In this document: in pieces, positions 1 through 8,487 of the stretch
Numbering within the stretch: the first letter of the stretch is position 1
Layout: the number at the start of each line of letters is the position of its first letter
NCBI RefSeq assembly: GCF_003367375.1
Contig: NZ_CP031416.1
Location: forward strand, 2,115,501 to 2,179,500
Length of the DNA stretch: 64,000 nucleotides
Direction: 5' to 3'
DNA from: Gallaecimonas mangrovi
GTDB taxonomy: Bacteria; Pseudomonadota; Gammaproteobacteria; Enterobacterales; Gallaecimonadaceae
Position numbers and translations under genes: made by a program
Notes under the pieces: model-generated
Database searches by the model: none
The model's input: only the letters and a program-made list of their open reading frames with translations
Told to the model about the DNA's origin: nothing

Positions 1-43
1 AGCCGCCAAGGCACAGTAGCGCAATAAAAGCCCACTTTTTCAT
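1..43 (-). CDS. Start of an exported protein, cut by the window edge
   Basis: Only the first 14 codons are present. The ATG at 43-41 has a good ribosome binding site (GGAG about 8 nt upstream), and the peptide begins MKKWAFIALLCLGG, which looks like the n- and h-regions of a signal peptide. A cysteine at residue 11 could be a lipobox, but the preceding residues (ALL) fit poorly. The gene lies 75 nt downstream of the halogenase-like gene on the same strand with no terminator between, so it may belong to the aryl polyene operon. The function cannot be told. Confidence 0.6.
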   Translation of the reverse strand, partial: MKKWAFIALLCLGG

Positions 44-118
44 GGTGCTATCTCCTTTGCTTTTGCATTTTACTCTGACATGCACCCTGGTATTTCGCCA
101 CGCCAAAGGCGTAACGGT

Positions 119-1366
119 TCAGCCGGCTTTACAGATCTGCGCTAGCGTGCGAAGGCGCCGCTTTGATTCGGCCACATAGGGATTCGTTTTGTCCCAGGCG
201 TAGCCAGCGAGAATAGAACACACCATGCGCTTTATCTTTGGATCAGGGGCCGGATAGAAGATAACGTCCTGAAAGCTGCCTTGATACCAGCCTTCTACAT
301 AGGTACGAAATACATCCACTCCGCCTTGCAGCGGCTCGGCAAAGTCGCGCTGCCAGTCAACGGTTTCACCGGCAAACTGGCGAACCAACGCTTTGGCCGC
401 CAGGCTGGCCGAGGTAAAGGCGATGGTGACACCAGAGGAAAAGACGGGATCAAGAAACTCACCGGCATTACCCAACAGGGCGTAGCCCGGACCATAAAGG
501 CTTTTCACCTTGGCCGAGTAGCCTTTAAGGGTATTAACAGGCTGGGGAAATTCTGCTCTTACCAACAACTTGGCAAGGCCAGGCTCAGCAAACACCAGTT
601 CTTTTAAGATGGCTGCGTGGTCACCAGACATTTGTTCAAAGAAGGCAATCTCTCCGACAACGCCTAACGAACAAGTGCCATCGGCAAAGGGAATAAGCCA
701 ATACCAAACCGCAGGGTGTTCTGGGTGAACGCTAATCAGGATCTTATTGCGGTCAAAGATATCAGGGTCGATACCATCCACCACATGGGTAAAAAAGGCT
801 TGTCGCGGCGCAAGCTCTGAGGGCATTTCCAAATCAAAGAGCCTTGGCAGCACCCGGGCAAAACCCGAGGCATCCAGCACAAAGTCGGCGTTGAGCTGGT
901 ATGACTGGCCGCTGGCATCGGTGCCCAGAAGGCATGCGCCCTGCTCCGTCATATCGACCTTATCAACGCTGTGCTCAAAGCGAATATCCACGCCTTGGGC
1001 CATGGCTTCGTCCGCCAGTAGCTTATCAAAGGCCGCACGTTTTACCTGGAAGGTGGTGCCAGGGCCGGGGCTGAATTTATCGGTGAAATCAAATTGGGCC
1101 TCTTGGCCCTGATAGCCAAAAGCGGCACCATTTTTAAACTGAAAACCCATTGCATCAGCCTTTGCTGCCACCGCCTGGGCAAGGCCGGCTTCTTCGAGAT
1201 AAACCATCGATTGCGGCAACAAACTTTCGCCGATAGAAAACCGCGGGAAACGGTTTTTTTCTAGTACCCGCACCTTAATACCCTGGCGGTGCAGTAACGT
1301 TGCCACCAGTGCCCCTGAAGGCCCGGCACCGATAACGGCCACCTGGACACTGTCATCCTTTTGCAT
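119..1366 (-). CDS. FAD-dependent halogenase-like oxidoreductase of the aryl polyene cluster
   Basis: This 415-residue flavoprotein starts with a Rossmann FAD motif (GAGPSG, residues 13-18), then the RFSIGESLLP segment shared by flavin-dependent halogenases and their relatives. It carries the halogenase signature WxWxIP as WYWLIP (221-226). A lysine in FKNGAAF (K78) sits where the catalytic lysine of phenolic halogenases is expected. A second FAD segment (LLGNAGEFLDPVFSSG) lies near residues 295-310. Such enzymes form hypohalous acid from FADH2, oxygen and halide and pass it to the lysine. It ends the aryl polyene operon, 5 nt after apeR. A halogenated pigment head group is an inference; a non-halogenating oxidoreductase is the alternative. 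Confidence 0.8.
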   Translation of the reverse strand: MQKDDSVQVAVIGAGPSGALVATLLHRQGIKVRVLEKNRFPRFSIGESLLPQSMVYLEEAGLAQAVAAKADAMGFQFKNGAAFGYQGQEAQFDFTDKFSPGPGTTFQVKRAAFDKLLADEAMAQGVDIRFEHSVDKVDMTEQGACLLGTDASGQSYQLNADFVLDASGFARVLPRLFDLEMPSELAPRQAFFTHVVDGIDPDIFDRNKILISVHPEHPAVWYWLIPFADGTCSLGVVGEIAFFEQMSGDHAAILKELVFAEPGLAKLLVRAEFPQPVNTLKGYSAKVKSLYGPGYALLGNAGEFLDPVFSSGVTIAFTSASLAAKALVRQFAGETVDWQRDFAEPLQGGVDVFRTYVEGWYQGSFQDVIFYPAPDPKIKRMVCSILAGYAWDKTNPYVAESKRRLRTLAQICKAG

Positions 1367-1371
1367 TGTTG

Positions 1372-2598
1372 TTATTCCTGATAACGATTAAAAATCAACG
1401 AAGTATTAATGCCACCGAAGGCAAAGTTATTACTCATCCAGCAGTCGATATTCATTTGGCGACCACGGCCCGTTAGGTAGTCCAACTCACCACAACGGGG
1501 GTCAAGGTCGGTCAAATTTAGGGTGGGTGCAAACCAGCCGTCGTGCATCATCTCGATGCCCAACCAGGCTTCCAAGGCGCCGCAGGCACCAAGGGTATGG
1601 CCAAAATAGCTTTTCAATGAATGTACCGGCACTTGCTGGCCAAATAGCTTGGCGGTGGCCTGGCTTTCAGCAATGTCGCCCTGCTCGGTCGCGGTGCCAT
1701 GCGCACTGATGTATTGAATGGCGCTGGCGTCTAAATCGGCGTTATCCAGCGCCAGCTGCATGGCCACTTCCATGGTCTCACTGGTGGGAGATGTAACATG
1801 GGCACCATCGCTGTTGGTACCAAAGCCAACAATTTCGGCGAGAATAGTGGCACCGCGCGCCTTGGCGTGTTCTAAGGATTCCAGAACTAAGGTTGCAGCC
1901 CCTTCGCCGATGACAAGGCCATCACGGTCACGGTCAAAAGGTCTTGGGGTTTGACTTGGCGTCGCGTTTTGGGTCGAGGTGGCGTAAAGCGTGTCAAATA
2001 CCGCCGCTTCAGTTGGGCATAACTCTTCAGCACCACCGGCCAGCATCACCGCCTGCTGGCCATATTTAATGGCTTCATAGGCAAAACCAATCGCCTGAGA
2101 GCCTGAGGTACAAGCGCTAGAGGTTGGGATCACCCGGCCTTTTAACCCAAAAAACAGGCTGACATTGACACAGGTGGTGTGAGGCATCATCTGGATATAG
2201 CTGGTGGCAGTGATCTTTGAACAATCCTGCCGCTCCAACATGGCTGAAAACGCCATAATGGGCGGTGTTGAACCGATTGACGAGCCATAGGCAATGCCGG
2301 TGGAACCGTCTTGAAGGCAGGCGGCGCCCAGCAACCCTGCCCGCTCTAAGGCTACTTCGCTAGCGCGGGTGGCCATCATCGCTACCCGGCCATGGGAGCG
2401 AATTTGTTTGCGCGAATAATGCGCTGGCCGCGAAAAGTCCACCGGCCCTGCCAGCTGTGTATTCATGCCTTGGTACTGCTGCCAGTCTTCCATTCGCACA
2501 ATACCGTTTTTACCGGCTTGCATCGCCGCTTTTACGCTGGGCCAGTCATGGCCAAGGGAGCTGATCCCGGCCATACCGGTAACAACAACGCGGTGCAT
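1372..2598 (-). CDS. apeR: Beta-ketoacyl-ACP synthase of the aryl polyene pathway (ApeR position)
   Basis: A FabF-like ketosynthase of 408 residues. It has the full catalytic triad: Cys163 in SSACTSGSQ, His300 in SAHGTATEQGD and His334 in SYFGHTLGACG. It condenses ACP-bound acyl chains with malonyl-ACP to extend the polyene. I chose the ATG at 2598 over the TTG at 2604 because the stop of the upstream ketoreductase overlaps it as TGATG, a standard translational coupling. Position and order (after apeO, apeP, apeQ) match the ApeR ketosynthase of known aryl polyene operons; the letter rests on synteny. Confidence 0.9.
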   Translation of the reverse strand: MHRVVVTGMAGISSLGHDWPSVKAAMQAGKNGIVRMEDWQQYQGMNTQLAGPVDFSRPAHYSRKQIRSHGRVAMMATRASEVALERAGLLGAACLQDGSTGIAYGSSIGSTPPIMAFSAMLERQDCSKITATSYIQMMPHTTCVNVSLFFGLKGRVIPTSSACTSGSQAIGFAYEAIKYGQQAVMLAGGAEELCPTEAAVFDTLYATSTQNATPSQTPRPFDRDRDGLVIGEGAATLVLESLEHAKARGATILAEIVGFGTNSDGAHVTSPTSETMEVAMQLALDNADLDASAIQYISAHGTATEQGDIAESQATAKLFGQQVPVHSLKSYFGHTLGACGALEAWLGIEMMHDGWFAPTLNLTDLDPRCGELDYLTGRGRQMNIDCWMSNNFAFGGINTSLIFNRYQE

Positions 2599-3323
2599 CA
2601 GCAAAGCCCTCCGTTAACAGCGATCACCTGCCGGGTAATGTAGGACGCTTTATCGGAGCATAAAAACGCTACTACATCGGCCACTTCTTTGGCCTGGCCA
2701 GCGCGGCGAAGGGGAATAAGCTCCTTAATGTGCGCCGCCGCTTCCAAATCCTCGGTCATCTCGGATTCAATCAACCCAGGTGCGACACAGTTAACGGTAA
2801 TTTTGCGTTTGGCCAGCTCTAACGCCAGGGCCTTAGTGGCGCCAATAATGCCAGCCTTGGACGCCGAATAATTAACCTGGCCACGGTTGCCAATCAGCCC
2901 TGACACCGAAGCAAGTGTGACAATGCGCCCGCCCCTTCGCCCCTGCACCATCGGCATAACCACCGGTTTAAGCACGTTATAAAAGCCGTCGAGGTTGGTG
3001 TGAATCACATCATCCCAATCATCATCGGTGAGTGCCGGAAAGGCGCCGTCGCGGCTAATACCGGCATTTACCACCACGCCATAATAAGCGCCATGCGTGG
3101 CAATATCGGCTTCAAGGGCTGATTTCGCGCTTTGGCGGTCACTGACATCAAAGGCCAGTAAACGGGCGTGGCCACCGGCCGCTTCAATCTCGGCCAAAAC
3201 CTTGGCAGCGGCGTCTTCACGACAGCGATAATGGATAACCACGGTGATATCTTCAGCGGCTAGCGCCTTAGCAATAGCGGCGCCAATACCCCGGCTGGCC
3301 CCGGTGACCAAAAACTGTTTCAT
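2598..3323 (-). CDS. apeQ: 3-oxoacyl-ACP reductase, FabG-like (ApeQ)
   Basis: A 241-residue short-chain dehydrogenase. It shows the NADP-binding motif TGASRGIG (7-14), NAG in VVVNAGIS (residues 86-88) and the catalytic Ser139, Tyr152 and Lys156 in ASVSG and NYSASK. It reduces the beta-keto group made by the cluster ketosynthases before dehydration, so each cycle leaves a conjugated double bond. It overlaps the upstream dehydratase gene by 4 nt (ATGA) and the downstream ketosynthase by 1 nt. A housekeeping FabG role is less likely because it lies inside the pigment operon. Confidence 0.92.
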   Translation of the reverse strand: MKQFLVTGASRGIGAAIAKALAAEDITVVIHYRCREDAAAKVLAEIEAAGGHARLLAFDVSDRQSAKSALEADIATHGAYYGVVVNAGISRDGAFPALTDDDWDDVIHTNLDGFYNVLKPVVMPMVQGRRGGRIVTLASVSGLIGNRGQVNYSASKAGIIGATKALALELAKRKITVNCVAPGLIESEMTEDLEAAAHIKELIPLRRAGQAKEVADVVAFLCSDKASYITRQVIAVNGGLC

Positions 3324-3781
3324 GGTTGTTCTCCTGCCAGAATAGATGCAGCATCGTTGGGCTGATAAACGGTTAACTGCGCGGTTTGGCGGCCTCGTGG
3401 GCCGGTTAACTGGCAGCTAAAAACGCTCAAGCCATTTTCCTGCATAAAACTTTGGGTAACGGCAATTTCTACCACGTCACCCAACTGGAAATAATCAAAC
3501 TCGGATTCAAAACGGCGTGTGCCCAGCAAAAAGCCCATTTTCACTGGCTCACCGGCCTGTTCGGCTTTAAGGCCAGCAAAAACGGCGATAGTTTGCGCCA
3601 TGTATTCGATGCCCACCCAAATCGGTACGCCTTGTTCATCGGCAAAAGTGCTTTGTGCGTCAATACGTACTTGGCAGCGGGCAAAGTCGTCCCCCCCGGC
3701 AAGCACCTTGTCAATTAGTAACATTGGCGCGCGGTGCGAAAGGTAATGAGCTGGTGCTTTAAATTCAGTCTGTTCAAACAT
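3320..3781 (-). CDS. apeP: Hotdog-fold 3-hydroxyacyl-ACP dehydratase (ApeP)
   Basis: A 153-residue protein of the predicted 3-hydroxyacyl-ACP dehydratase (hotdog) family. The N-terminal LSHRAPMLLIDKVL segment carries the family histidine, and WVGIEYMAQTIAVFAG forms the long central helix. It should dehydrate 3-hydroxyacyl-ACP to the trans-enoyl form without reduction, which gives the conjugated polyene. In studied systems ApeI and ApeP act in this step; both are present here. The start overlaps the 3' end of the apeO gene by 8 nt and its stop overlaps apeQ by 4 nt. Confidence 0.85.
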   Translation of the reverse strand: MFEQTEFKAPAHYLSHRAPMLLIDKVLAGGDDFARCQVRIDAQSTFADEQGVPIWVGIEYMAQTIAVFAGLKAEQAGEPVKMGFLLGTRRFESEFDYFQLGDVVEIAVTQSFMQENGLSVFSCQLTGPRGRQTAQLTVYQPNDAASILAGEQP

Positions 3782-4940
3782 GGCTAAAAATTACACTCAC
3801 GTTACTGCCACCAAAGGCATAAGAATTCGACATCACATGGCGCAGTGGTGTTTGTTGGCCGACTTCAGCAAAATTTAACGGCGGCAGTTGGCTGTCGTAG
3901 GGTGCTTGCCAGACTTGTGGCGGGGCGGTGTTTGCTAGCAGCGCTAAGTAACAAAAGGCCGCTTCCAGCGCACCTGCGGCGCCCAGGCAATGCCCTACCT
4001 GCGCTTTTGACGAACTGACCAGGGGCTTGTGGCTGAAAAAGCGCGCCACCAAAGCCGCTTCCATGGCATCGTTCTTTACAGTGCCGGTACCGTGCAGGTT
4101 GACATAATCGATGTTACTAACGTCCAAACCTGCTTGCGCCAGGGCTTGGTTCATTGCCAGCTCAGCCCCTTTACCCTCAGGATCTGGCGCGGATATGTGA
4201 TAGCCGTCTGATGACTCGCCCACCCCCGCAAGCTTTACAGCACTGTTACGGCGCGATAGCAGAAAAACCGCCGCGCCTTCGCCAATATTGATGCCCTGAC
4301 GCCCTTCACTAAAAGGACTGCAAAGCTTGCTTGATACCGACTCAAGCGCTGAAAATCCATTTAGGGTTAACCGGCAAAGGCTATCAACACCGCCCACCAC
4401 AACCGCATCAGCAAGGCCGGTCTGAATTAATCGCCAAGCACTGGCAAAGGCCTTACCGGAGGACGAACAGGCCGTGGACAAGGTGTAACTGGGCCCAGAA
4501 ATACCCAGGTAATCACTGGCAAAGCGGGCAACCGAGCCAAGCGTCTGCACGTCGTAATTAAAGCTCTCTGGCAGCCGGCGATGCTGCTGCCAATGCACCA
4601 GCGCTTGTTCACCGACATCAATTCCCGCAGTAGAGGACCCTAACACCACGCCTATCCGGTCTTGGCCGTACTCAGCCATTGCCCAGTCGATATCTGCTTT
4701 AAGGCCATCTAAAACTTGACGCAACATGCGGGTATTACGGCAATCAAGGTGCGAAAAAGCTGCCGGTAATGGCGATAAAGGCGCGGTAACTTTCCCCACC
4801 CAGGCCGGGGTTTCGTCAAGCAATAGACCTTGCTGCGCCGTTAAACCGACCTTGCCGCTAAAAAGGGATGTCGCTACCGCTTCTACGCTGTGGCCAATGG
4901 GTGTGAGCAGCGACGGTGCCGACAGGTATAAATCACTCAT
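3774..4940 (-). CDS. apeO: Beta-ketoacyl-ACP synthase, main chain-extending KS (ApeO)
   Basis: A 388-residue ketosynthase with Cys158 (STACSSSG), His283 (LHGTGTVKND) and His317 (SKAQVGHCLG), so it should be catalytically competent. In characterised aryl polyene systems ApeO works as a heterodimer with the ApeC-type chain length factor, which is also encoded here at 15126-15818. The gene sits between the DUF3261 lipoprotein and apeP, overlapping both by 8 nt. The pairing with ApeC is known for the family and inferred for this organism. Confidence 0.9.
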   Translation of the reverse strand: MSDLYLSAPSLLTPIGHSVEAVATSLFSGKVGLTAQQGLLLDETPAWVGKVTAPLSPLPAAFSHLDCRNTRMLRQVLDGLKADIDWAMAEYGQDRIGVVLGSSTAGIDVGEQALVHWQQHRRLPESFNYDVQTLGSVARFASDYLGISGPSYTLSTACSSSGKAFASAWRLIQTGLADAVVVGGVDSLCRLTLNGFSALESVSSKLCSPFSEGRQGINIGEGAAVFLLSRRNSAVKLAGVGESSDGYHISAPDPEGKGAELAMNQALAQAGLDVSNIDYVNLHGTGTVKNDAMEAALVARFFSHKPLVSSSKAQVGHCLGAAGALEAAFCYLALLANTAPPQVWQAPYDSQLPPLNFAEVGQQTPLRHVMSNSYAFGGSNVSVIFSHV

Positions 4941-5478
4941 AGGTTACCTCAAAGCCGTAACCAAGTTGCTGCTGGGAAAAACGAAAGCCCATGGGCTGAT
5001 ATTCAATAACAATAATGGCCTTACCTTGTTTACTAATAACGCGCCTATGGTCCTTTACGCTAAGCACTAAACCCAGCGGGGCCAAACTTTGCTGCAGAAC
5101 AGCCGTTGGCATCAGTGCCATGCTGAGGTCGGCTAATAAATGGCCTGGGTTAGCTTTGGCGGGCACTAATGCAGAACGTTTGGTGGTTAAAACGGTACCG
5201 TCAAAATTGGCTTGGAACAAAAAGGTACCGAAACCACTGAGTGCAGTTAAAGTCATCTTTTGGGGTGACAACGAAAGTTGGCCAACTAATTGCCAGCGCT
5301 CTTTACCATGCCAGGCTACAACCTGCTGCGTTTTATCGCGCTCCCCCTTCACCCAGCCCAAATCGGGCAACGACCAGACAAGGCCCTGCCCTAACGGGAT
5401 CTGTGGCTTCACTGGCGCGCTTAGGGTTTGGCAGCCACACAACAGTAACAACAGGCTCACCAGTAGTAGTGGCTTCAT
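4933..5478 (-). CDS. apeN: DUF3261-type outer-membrane lipoprotein (ApeN)
   Basis: A predicted lipoprotein of 181 residues. The signal peptide MKPLLLVSLLLLLCGCQTL ends in a lipobox (LCGC). The mature part is all-beta in character and resembles the DUF3261 proteins of aryl polyene clusters, thought to help move or anchor the pigment lipid at the outer membrane, much as LolB does for lipoproteins. I chose the ATG at 5478 because it overlaps the stop of the exporter gene as ATGA and has GAGG upstream; an in-frame ATG at 5493 would add five residues in front of the signal peptide. Confidence 0.8.
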   Translation of the reverse strand: MKPLLLVSLLLLLCGCQTLSAPVKPQIPLGQGLVWSLPDLGWVKGERDKTQQVVAWHGKERWQLVGQLSLSPQKMTLTALSGFGTFLFQANFDGTVLTTKRSALVPAKANPGHLLADLSMALMPTAVLQQSLAPLGLVLSVKDHRRVISKQGKAIIVIEYQPMGFRFSQQQLGYGFEVTYE

Positions 5479-7595
5479 GACGACCTCGCCCATAACAAGC
5501 TGCTACACCAGGCACATAACAGGCCAACTGCCACCACAGCCCCAAAACCTGCTAACACCGGCGTGCTCGACGCCATTAACAAGCCAAAGGCTAAAAGACT
5601 GGAGGCGAGCGACAGCAGTACCGCCAACAAGGTATGGTTTGCCGGGGCTTTTGAGGCGAAAAAGAGACAATAATCAAGGCTAAGCCCCAACACCAACATC
5701 AGCCCCAGCGCATGAATAAGGTTAAAAGGCTGCCCTAAAAAGGCGGGGGTCACCGCTGCGGCCGCCAAGGCCAAGGCACTGGCAAAAATGACCTTAAGGC
5801 CATTTTTCTTAAGCGTAACCACCAACACGACAGCCAAGAGTAAAAACGCCAGCGCCAATAGTTTGAGCACTTGGTCGCGATAATGACCAAAGGTTTTTGT
5901 GGCCTGGCTTGCCGGGTCAATAAGGGTAAGGTCGTTAAGGGCTTTGGCACCGCTAGCACTGAGCCCCTGCAGCACCATCACCGACGTATGTTGGTCTGTT
6001 AATAAAAGGCTCAAACGCCCCTCTTTTATCGGCCAATGCTCAGGAGATAAACCGGTTGCCAAAGCAGGTGCAGGCCCAAGCGCACCGCCAACCTGGCTAT
6101 TGAGCTGCTGCCATAGCTGACGTATGCGCTGGTGGTCGGCCCGCTGGCGCGCAAGCGAAGGACAGCGCTGGCTAACGGCTAGTACCGACGCCAGTTGGTC
6201 TTTAGCCTCTAACGCTTGCAGCCTTGGCATTATTGCCTCTTCTTTTTCCAGCAACTGTTCGGTGCTAGCGGCGGTGATAAGCAAATATTGGCCGCCCGGG
6301 CGCTGCCCCAGCCAATAGGCCAAACGGTTGGCAACTGCTTCCAGGCTCGGATCTTTTGGCTGCCACTGACGAATATCGTCATTAAATGACAGCTGGCGAA
6401 CACCCAGGGCGCACCAGACAGTGACGATAACCAGCAACGCCCACTTGGCCCAGGGCCGGTGCCTGCTTACCGCTAATAGCAGCGTGGCTGGCCATTGCCG
6501 GCTGGCAACCTTAGGTATTGGCGTTAGAAAACGCACATAACAGTACGCCACCATCAGCCCGCCAAGGGCGGCAACGCCCAGTTGCGCCAGCCCCGGAAAT
6601 GGCGATAACACCAGCACGCCATAAGCGCAGAGGCTTGAAACCAGCCCGCCCAACAAGGGGCCTCTGATGGCGCGCTGATGTTCCCCAGCCGCCAAGGCGT
6701 GAAAGCCATAGTCGGCACAGATGCCAATAACACTGGCCCCCATCACCAACGCCAGCCAGTGGGCATGGGGAAAACACCACCACAGCGCCGTTAAGGCACC
6801 GATAAGCGACAACGCCAATAACCCCGCCATAAACCCAAGCGCTCTTAGGCCACCAAAGCCCCAGACAATTAGCACCAATACGCCAACCAGGGCCAAGCTA
6901 CCAAAACGGCTGACCTCTCGCTGCGCCTGCTGGGCACCTTGCTGCGCATAAAGCACAGTGCCTAAGGCTTGTGCTTTTACCGGCAGCGCCGCTAGCCATT
7001 GGCTCACCCGGCGCTGCACCTTGGCGTCATAAGCAGAGCCATTAATTTCGGCCGACAAAATAAGCGCGTAACGACCGTCTTTTTGCCACAGCGGCCAACC
7101 ATCGAACAGCTGAATGTGGCTGCCGGCGGGGCGTAAATCTTGTAGCCAATCACTAAAGGTAAATAAGGGATCAGCGCGCAGGCTGGTGGGCGTTGGACCA
7201 AACCAAAGTGCCATGGCCCTATTAATGAGCTGAGCGTTACTTGCTTGGCGGTCCTTAACCGACAAAACCTGGCCCCGGAATTTGGCAAGGCGCTGATAAC
7301 CGGCGTTATTGCCGCCCTGCCAAGCGCTGATGATGTCACTGTTATCCAGCACCTTCGCCAGGGCATTGCCTTTTTTAACCAGTGTCTTTGGGTTGCTATC
7401 TTCCACCAGCAGCCACAGCTGGCGATCAAAACGGCTTTTCAGTTGTGTAAAGGCGCCATTATTGGCCCCTTTTAGCTCGGCAAAATCCTTGGGTAGCAGC
7501 TCGCTTAGCTGCGAAGACGGCGCTACGCCCAGCAACAAGCGCATCGACAATAGCGCCACTAATACCAAAGAAAAACCCGCAAGCCTCACTGGCAT
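5475..7595 (-). CDS. apeM: MMPL/RND-family exporter for the aryl polyene lipid (ApeM)
   Basis: A 706-residue inner-membrane protein with the MMPL layout: one N-terminal helix, a large periplasmic loop (about residues 30-210), a bundle of five or six helices (about 215-360), a second helix near 385-405, a second periplasmic loop, and a C-terminal bundle (about 575-705). These proteins resemble the HpnN and MmpL lipid exporters and are thought to move the finished aryl polyene lipid from the inner membrane to periplasmic carriers. It overlaps apeL by 10 nt and apeN by 4 nt. Relatively few acidic residues lie in the membrane, as usual in this subgroup. Confidence 0.88.
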   Translation of the reverse strand: MPVRLAGFSLVLVALLSMRLLLGVAPSSQLSELLPKDFAELKGANNGAFTQLKSRFDRQLWLLVEDSNPKTLVKKGNALAKVLDNSDIISAWQGGNNAGYQRLAKFRGQVLSVKDRQASNAQLINRAMALWFGPTPTSLRADPLFTFSDWLQDLRPAGSHIQLFDGWPLWQKDGRYALILSAEINGSAYDAKVQRRVSQWLAALPVKAQALGTVLYAQQGAQQAQREVSRFGSLALVGVLVLIVWGFGGLRALGFMAGLLALSLIGALTALWWCFPHAHWLALVMGASVIGICADYGFHALAAGEHQRAIRGPLLGGLVSSLCAYGVLVLSPFPGLAQLGVAALGGLMVAYCYVRFLTPIPKVASRQWPATLLLAVSRHRPWAKWALLVIVTVWCALGVRQLSFNDDIRQWQPKDPSLEAVANRLAYWLGQRPGGQYLLITAASTEQLLEKEEAIMPRLQALEAKDQLASVLAVSQRCPSLARQRADHQRIRQLWQQLNSQVGGALGPAPALATGLSPEHWPIKEGRLSLLLTDQHTSVMVLQGLSASGAKALNDLTLIDPASQATKTFGHYRDQVLKLLALAFLLLAVVLVVTLKKNGLKVIFASALALAAAAVTPAFLGQPFNLIHALGLMLVLGLSLDYCLFFASKAPANHTLLAVLLSLASSLLAFGLLMASSTPVLAGFGAVVAVGLLCAWCSSLLWARSS

Positions 7596-8080
7596 TGCCC
7601 GCGAGTAAGGGTAATAAGCGTTTGCCCGCCTTGCGGTTCATCAAGGCGAATGCGGTGTGGCGGTTGCCCGGTGACGGTAATGTCACTAATGCCTTTGGCC
7701 ACCAGCGCGTCTTGGGGCACCAGGGTTAATGTTTCTCCCTGGCGATTAACCTTGAAATGTTGTGCCAGCGCCTTTTCATCCCCTGTCATTACCGCCGCTA
7801 ACAGTGTCCCTAAGCTTGCCACTAACGGGTTGTCGCCATTGGCTATTTGCTGGCGCACCTGACCCGGCAGGCTTTGATATAGCCCTGCTGGGCTGACTTC
7901 CAGCGTGCTGGCGAAGGGTTTTAAAGTTTGCCAAATAAGGGTGTTGCCTTGCAGTTGGTAGTGCCCGGAAGAATGAAAGGCCTGGTGCATGCCCGGCACT
8001 TGCTTTTGCTGCTGAAAGTCGCCGCACGGGGCCGGTTTTGCCAATGCGTTTGCCAGCATCAGCGCTGCTAGTACGGCCAT
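7586..8080 (-). CDS. apeL: LolA-like periplasmic carrier (ApeL)
   Basis: A 164-residue exported protein with a short N-terminal signal peptide ending near ANALA-KP. The mature part shows alternating polar and apolar strands (HYQLQGNTLIWQTLKPFAS) like LolA-type lipoprotein carriers found in aryl polyene clusters. It most likely ferries a hydrophobic acyl product across the periplasm between the MMPL exporter and the DUF3261 lipoprotein. The gene overlaps the thioesterase gene by 13 nt and the exporter gene by 10 nt. Identification rests on the strand pattern and on synteny. Confidence 0.75.
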   Translation of the reverse strand: MAVLAALMLANALAKPAPCGDFQQQKQVPGMHQAFHSSGHYQLQGNTLIWQTLKPFASTLEVSPAGLYQSLPGQVRQQIANGDNPLVASLGTLLAAVMTGDEKALAQHFKVNRQGETLTLVPQDALVAKGISDITVTGQPPHRIRLDEPQGGQTLITLTRGQCQ

Positions 8081-8487
8081 GGTTCCCCCAGCTTGTCAAA
8101 CAACACTTTCGGCGATACAAACTGCATTTCGCCGGAGTTTTTATCCACGGCAACTTGCACACTTTGCGCCTTGGTAAGGCGAGTTCCAGTTTCCTTGCAG
8201 CGCACTTCATAGCGCATCCCCAAGCGATTTTGAAACTCGGTCAGGGTCGCGGTCACCAGCAGGTGTTGGTTTAAGGTCGCCGAGCGAATGTATTTCACCT
8301 TCAAATCGACGATGGGCCAGACATAACCCGAGGCCTCCATTTCCAGATAGTTGTAATCAAAGCTATCGAGCAACGCACTTCTGGCCACTTCGAAATAGCG
8401 CAGATAGTTACCATGCCAGGCCACTTGCATTGGGTCGAGGTCGTGGAAAGGGACCTGTACTTCCACTGTAACTTCACGCGTCTTCAT
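8068..8487 (-). CDS. apeK: Acyl-ACP/CoA thioesterase, 4HBT hotdog family (ApeK)
   Basis: A 139-residue YbgC-like thioesterase. The signature VPFHDLDPMQVAWHGNY holds the catalytic Asp18 and the conserved His25 and Tyr28. In aryl polyene systems the ApeK thioesterase has been proposed to release product or to clear stalled acyl-ACPs. It sits directly after the ammonia-lyase gene, overlapping it by 14 nt, so the two products should be made in step. Confidence 0.85.
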   Translation of the reverse strand: MKTREVTVEVQVPFHDLDPMQVAWHGNYLRYFEVARSALLDSFDYNYLEMEASGYVWPIVDLKVKYIRSATLNQHLLVTATLTEFQNRLGMRYEVRCKETGTRLTKAQSVQVAVDKNSGEMQFVSPKVLFDKLGEPWPY

